Below, piece after piece: positions 61,830 through 64,000 of a stretch of DNA of 64,000 nt. Positions within the stretch are counted from its first letter, which is position 1; the number at the start of each line of letters is the position of its first letter. The notes below the pieces were generated by a model that made no database searches, had not been told where the DNA came from, and saw nothing but the letters and a program-made list of their open reading frames with translations. Location of the stretch: the NCBI GenBank assembly GCA_015223225.1, contig JADFCQ010000002.1, positions 248,001 through 312,000 of the forward strand, in the 5' to 3' direction. A program made the position numbers and the translations under genes. Source of the stretch: Acetobacteraceae bacterium H6797 (GTDB taxonomy: Bacteria; Pseudomonadota; Alphaproteobacteria; Acetobacterales; Acetobacteraceae).

Positions 61830-63227
61830 ATGAAAAGCACTATGCCGGATATCGCCGTCGTCGAACCCGGATTGTTCGATCGTGCTCTTCGGCGGATGAG
61901 CAGCCTCTGGCGCGATGTCGCCGGGAGCGTCTCCAATTCCCCGCCCGATACCGACCTGGCCGGCCAGATGCGCGATTGCCTCGCGGCCAAGGGGGGCGAG
62001 GTTTCCGCCCGTGCCCGCGCCGCCCGCCTGGCCGAGGCCTATCTCAAGGCCGACAAGGCTGGCCGGAAGGCCTTCCTCAAGCTGGTGGCGAGCTTCGATG
62101 CCGACCCGGCCGCGGTTGCCACCGCCATCGCGGCGCTGCAGGGCGCGAGCGAGCCGGCCGCCCAGGCCGCCGCGCAGGCCAAGCTCCGCCGTGCGCTGGA
62201 GCCGCCGCGCCTCAAGCTGCTGACGCAGTTCACCGCCATTCCGGACGGGATGAAGTTCCTCGTCGATCTGCGCGCCGAGCTTCTGGGCTTCGTGCGCGAG
62301 GATGCGACGCTGCTCGGCCTCGAGAACGACCTTCGCGGCCTGCTCGCCAGCTGGTTCGATGTCGGCTTCCTCGAGCTCAAGCATATCGACTGGCATTCGC
62401 CCGCCATCCTGCTCGAAAAGCTGGTCGGCTACGAAGCCGTGCATCGCATACGCACCTGGCGCGATCTGAAGAACCGACTCGATTCCGACCGCCGCTGCTA
62501 CGCCTTCTTCCACCCCCGCATGCCCGACGAGCCGCTGATCTTCGTCGAGGTCGCGCTGGTGCAGGGCATGGCGGCGAGCGTGCAGGCACTGCTGGACGAG
62601 AAGGCCCCGGTGCTGGACCCGAAACTGGCCGATACCGCCATTTTCTACTCCATCAACAACTGCCAGCGCGGGCTGGACGGCATTTCCTTCGGCAACTTCC
62701 TCATCAAGCGGGTGGTGCAGCTCCTTTCCGACGAGTTCCGCAACCTCAAGACCTTCGCGACGCTCTCGCCCATCCCCGGCTTCCGCCGCTGGCTGGACGA
62801 GCAGCTGAAGAGCAAGCCCGAGGGCCTGCTCACCGAGGAGGAAGCCGCCGAGGTGATGAAGGCCGTGCCGGAAGCGGAGACGCCCGCCGCTGCCTTCCAG
62901 GCCCTGCTGGCCGACCGCCGCCGCGCGATGCTGGCCTCGGGCGCTCTCACGCGCCTCTGCGCCCGCTACCTGGTGCTGGAAACCTCGCCGCGCGACCCGA
63001 AGCGCGCCGCCGATCCGGTGGGGCATTTCCACCTCTCCAACGGCGCGCGAATCGAGCGCGTGAACTGGCGCGGCGACACCTCGGATAACGGCTTCCGCCA
63101 GAGCCACGGCTTCATGGTGAACTACCTCTACGATCCGGCGAAAATCGAGACCTATCACGAGGATTACGCTGGCGAGGGCAAGCGCGCCGCCAGCAGCGCG
63201 ATGCGGAAACTGGCCAAGGGCAACTAG
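61830..63227 (+). CDS. mcd: malonyl-CoA decarboxylase
   Basis: A 465-residue enzyme that decarboxylates malonyl-CoA to acetyl-CoA. The N-terminal helical domain is followed by the GNAT-like catalytic domain, where HLSNGARIERVNW holds the catalytic His and SHGFMVNYLYD follows near the C-terminus. GAGGGAAGGG precedes ATG 61830. No malonyl-CoA synthetase (matB) is adjacent, so this is not a complete malonate operon in view. The 198 bp upstream hold its promoter and nothing else recognised. Confidence 0.94.
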   Translation: MKSTMPDIAVVEPGLFDRALRRMSSLWRDVAGSVSNSPPDTDLAGQMRDCLAAKGGEVSARARAARLAEAYLKADKAGRKAFLKLVASFDADPAAVATAIAALQGASEPAAQAAAQAKLRRALEPPRLKLLTQFTAIPDGMKFLVDLRAELLGFVREDATLLGLENDLRGLLASWFDVGFLELKHIDWHSPAILLEKLVGYEAVHRIRTWRDLKNRLDSDRRCYAFFHPRMPDEPLIFVEVALVQGMAASVQALLDEKAPVLDPKLADTAIFYSINNCQRGLDGISFGNFLIKRVVQLLSDEFRNLKTFATLSPIPGFRRWLDEQLKSKPEGLLTEEEAAEVMKAVPEAETPAAAFQALLADRRRAMLASGALTRLCARYLVLETSPRDPKRAADPVGHFHLSNGARIERVNWRGDTSDNGFRQSHGFMVNYLYDPAKIETYHEDYAGEGKRAASSAMRKLAKGN

Positions 63228-63236
63228 GGACGGCAT

Positions 63237-63261
63237 CGGGACGGCCATTCCAGCCGTCCCG
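63237..63261 (+). terminator. hairpin after malonyl-CoA decarboxylase
   Basis: A 9-bp perfect stem CGGGACGGC-N7-GCCGTCCCG begins 9 bp after the stop. The downstream GTTAACG is only weakly T-rich, so termination is likely but incomplete. Confidence 0.55.
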
Positions 63262-63299
63262 GTTAACGATTACGGTCGTGCCGGTTTCGGAGCCGCAGC

Positions 63300-64000
63300 A
63301 TGACCTGGTCCATCGTCGCGCATGATCCCGCCTCGGGCGCTTTCGCCGTCGCGGTCACCACCTGCAATTTCGCCGTGGGGGCCTCCTGCCCCCATGTGCG
63401 GGCCGGGGTCGGCGCGGTCTCGACGCAATCCATCACCAACCGTTACCTCGGCCCGGCCGTGCTCGACGGGCTGGAGCGCGGCCTCGCGCCAAATGCCGCG
63501 ATCGAGGCAGCGCTGGAGAAGGATGAGGGCCGGCATCTGCGCCAGATCCATGCCATCGACCGGCATGGGCGCAGCGCGGCCTGGACGGGCAAGCATTGCG
63601 TCGATTGGGCGGGAGACCATGCGGCGGTGGGCTTTTCCGTCGCGGGCAATATGCTCGCCGGCCCCGCGGTGCTCTCCGATACGGTCGGCGCCTTCGCGGC
63701 CAATAGCAACCTGCCCCTGCCCGAGCGGATGATGCAGGCGCTGCAGGCAGGCGAGGCCGCGGGCGGGGATAAGCGCGGCCGGCAATCGGCGGCGATGCAG
63801 CTCACCACGACCGAGGATTTCCCCGATCTCGACCTTCGGGTGGATGATCACGGCGAGCCGCTGACGGAACTCGCGCGGCTGCTGAAACTCTGGCGCCGCC
63901 AACGCGAGCCGGGGCTCGCCGATGCGCCGCGTAAGGCCGACCCCGCCGGGCTGATCGACCTCGACGTGATCGAGGCCAATTGGGTTTCCCGGGGGCTCGG
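63300..64000 (+). CDS. DUF1028-family protein (5' part)
   Basis: The frame runs from ATG 63300, with GGAG 8 nt upstream, to the window edge, 233 residues so far. The Ntn-hydrolase-like start MTWSIVAHDPASGAFAVAVT and the motif VGASCPHVRAGVGAVSTQS (shortened) mark DUF1028. Further on GFSVAGNMLAGPAVL is also typical. The family is of unknown function, often near peptidases or transport genes. The C-terminus is outside the window. Confidence 0.88.
   Translation, partial: MTWSIVAHDPASGAFAVAVTTCNFAVGASCPHVRAGVGAVSTQSITNRYLGPAVLDGLERGLAPNAAIEAALEKDEGRHLRQIHAIDRHGRSAAWTGKHCVDWAGDHAAVGFSVAGNMLAGPAVLSDTVGAFAANSNLPLPERMMQALQAGEAAGGDKRGRQSAAMQLTTTEDFPDLDLRVDDHGEPLTELARLLKLWRRQREPGLADAPRKADPAGLIDLDVIEANWVSRGL

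Overview
The window is a GC-rich chromosomal segment, roughly two thirds G+C by eye, with densely packed genes. Gene content points to an alphaproteobacterium, most likely Acetobacteraceae/Rhodospirillales of the Roseomonas type. The signs are two Bug/TctC-type solute receptors, a TakP-like TRAP transporter, an Mqo-type malate oxidase, CckA-like and RecA proteins with an alphaproteobacterial GTTC-N7-GTTC LexA box, and an acdS/acdR pair. No rRNA, prophage, insertion sequence or CRISPR array was seen.

Region 1 to 5100 is a DNA-repair block. It holds the end of a CckA-like hybrid kinase, recA, then a two-gene operon of a radical SAM protein and a DUF4130-UdgX fusion, followed by tRNA-Leu(CAA). 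A perfect LexA-box match lies 31 bp before the operon and a near match lies upstream of recA, so both are probably SOS-controlled. Region 5100 to 13440 is catabolic and transport-related: protocatechuate 3,4-dioxygenase (pcaHG) with a Bug receptor, a sulfatase-family hydrolase, an isochorismatase-like hydrolase, and a complete TRAP transporter whose receptor resembles the 2-oxoacid binder TakP.

Region 13650 to 18770 encodes four membrane subunits of a group-4 hydrogenase/complex-I-like machine (HyfB, C, E, F) with no catalytic large or small subunit beside them. It is followed by an RTX-repeat protein, a hairpin plus a 21-nt C tract, an AI-2E-type permease and Mqo. Region 23150 to 25940 is an aromatic amino acid operon (chorismate mutase with an extra domain, HisC-like aminotransferase, TyrA). 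Region 26050 to 30150 is a LysR-controlled acyl-CoA cluster (hydratase, CoA transferase, Bug receptor) with a palindromic operator candidate at the lysR start. Region 30180 to 41430 carries a BCCT transporter, a DMT exporter, an orphan peptide-type binding protein, an ArgE-like deacetylase, acdS with its divergent Lrp-type regulator, metX and a PhoD phosphatase.

Region 41570 to 46420 has a membrane-anchored J-domain protein and the sugar-nucleotide genes galU, ugd and a phosphohexomutase, which together supply UDP-glucose, UDP-glucuronate and hexose-1-phosphates for envelope polysaccharide. The rest mixes housekeeping genes (rlmJ, gpsA, icd, qmcA/nfeD, nnr, malonyl-CoA decarboxylase) with small envelope proteins. 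Among these are two paralogous YXWGXW proteins on either side of tRNA-Thr(TGT). The last gene (DUF1028) runs off the right edge and the first gene runs off the left edge. Points most worth a second look are the SOS-linked radical SAM/UdgX operon, the orphan Hyf membrane arm, the chorismate mutase fusion, and several unexplained structured or repeated intergenic elements.
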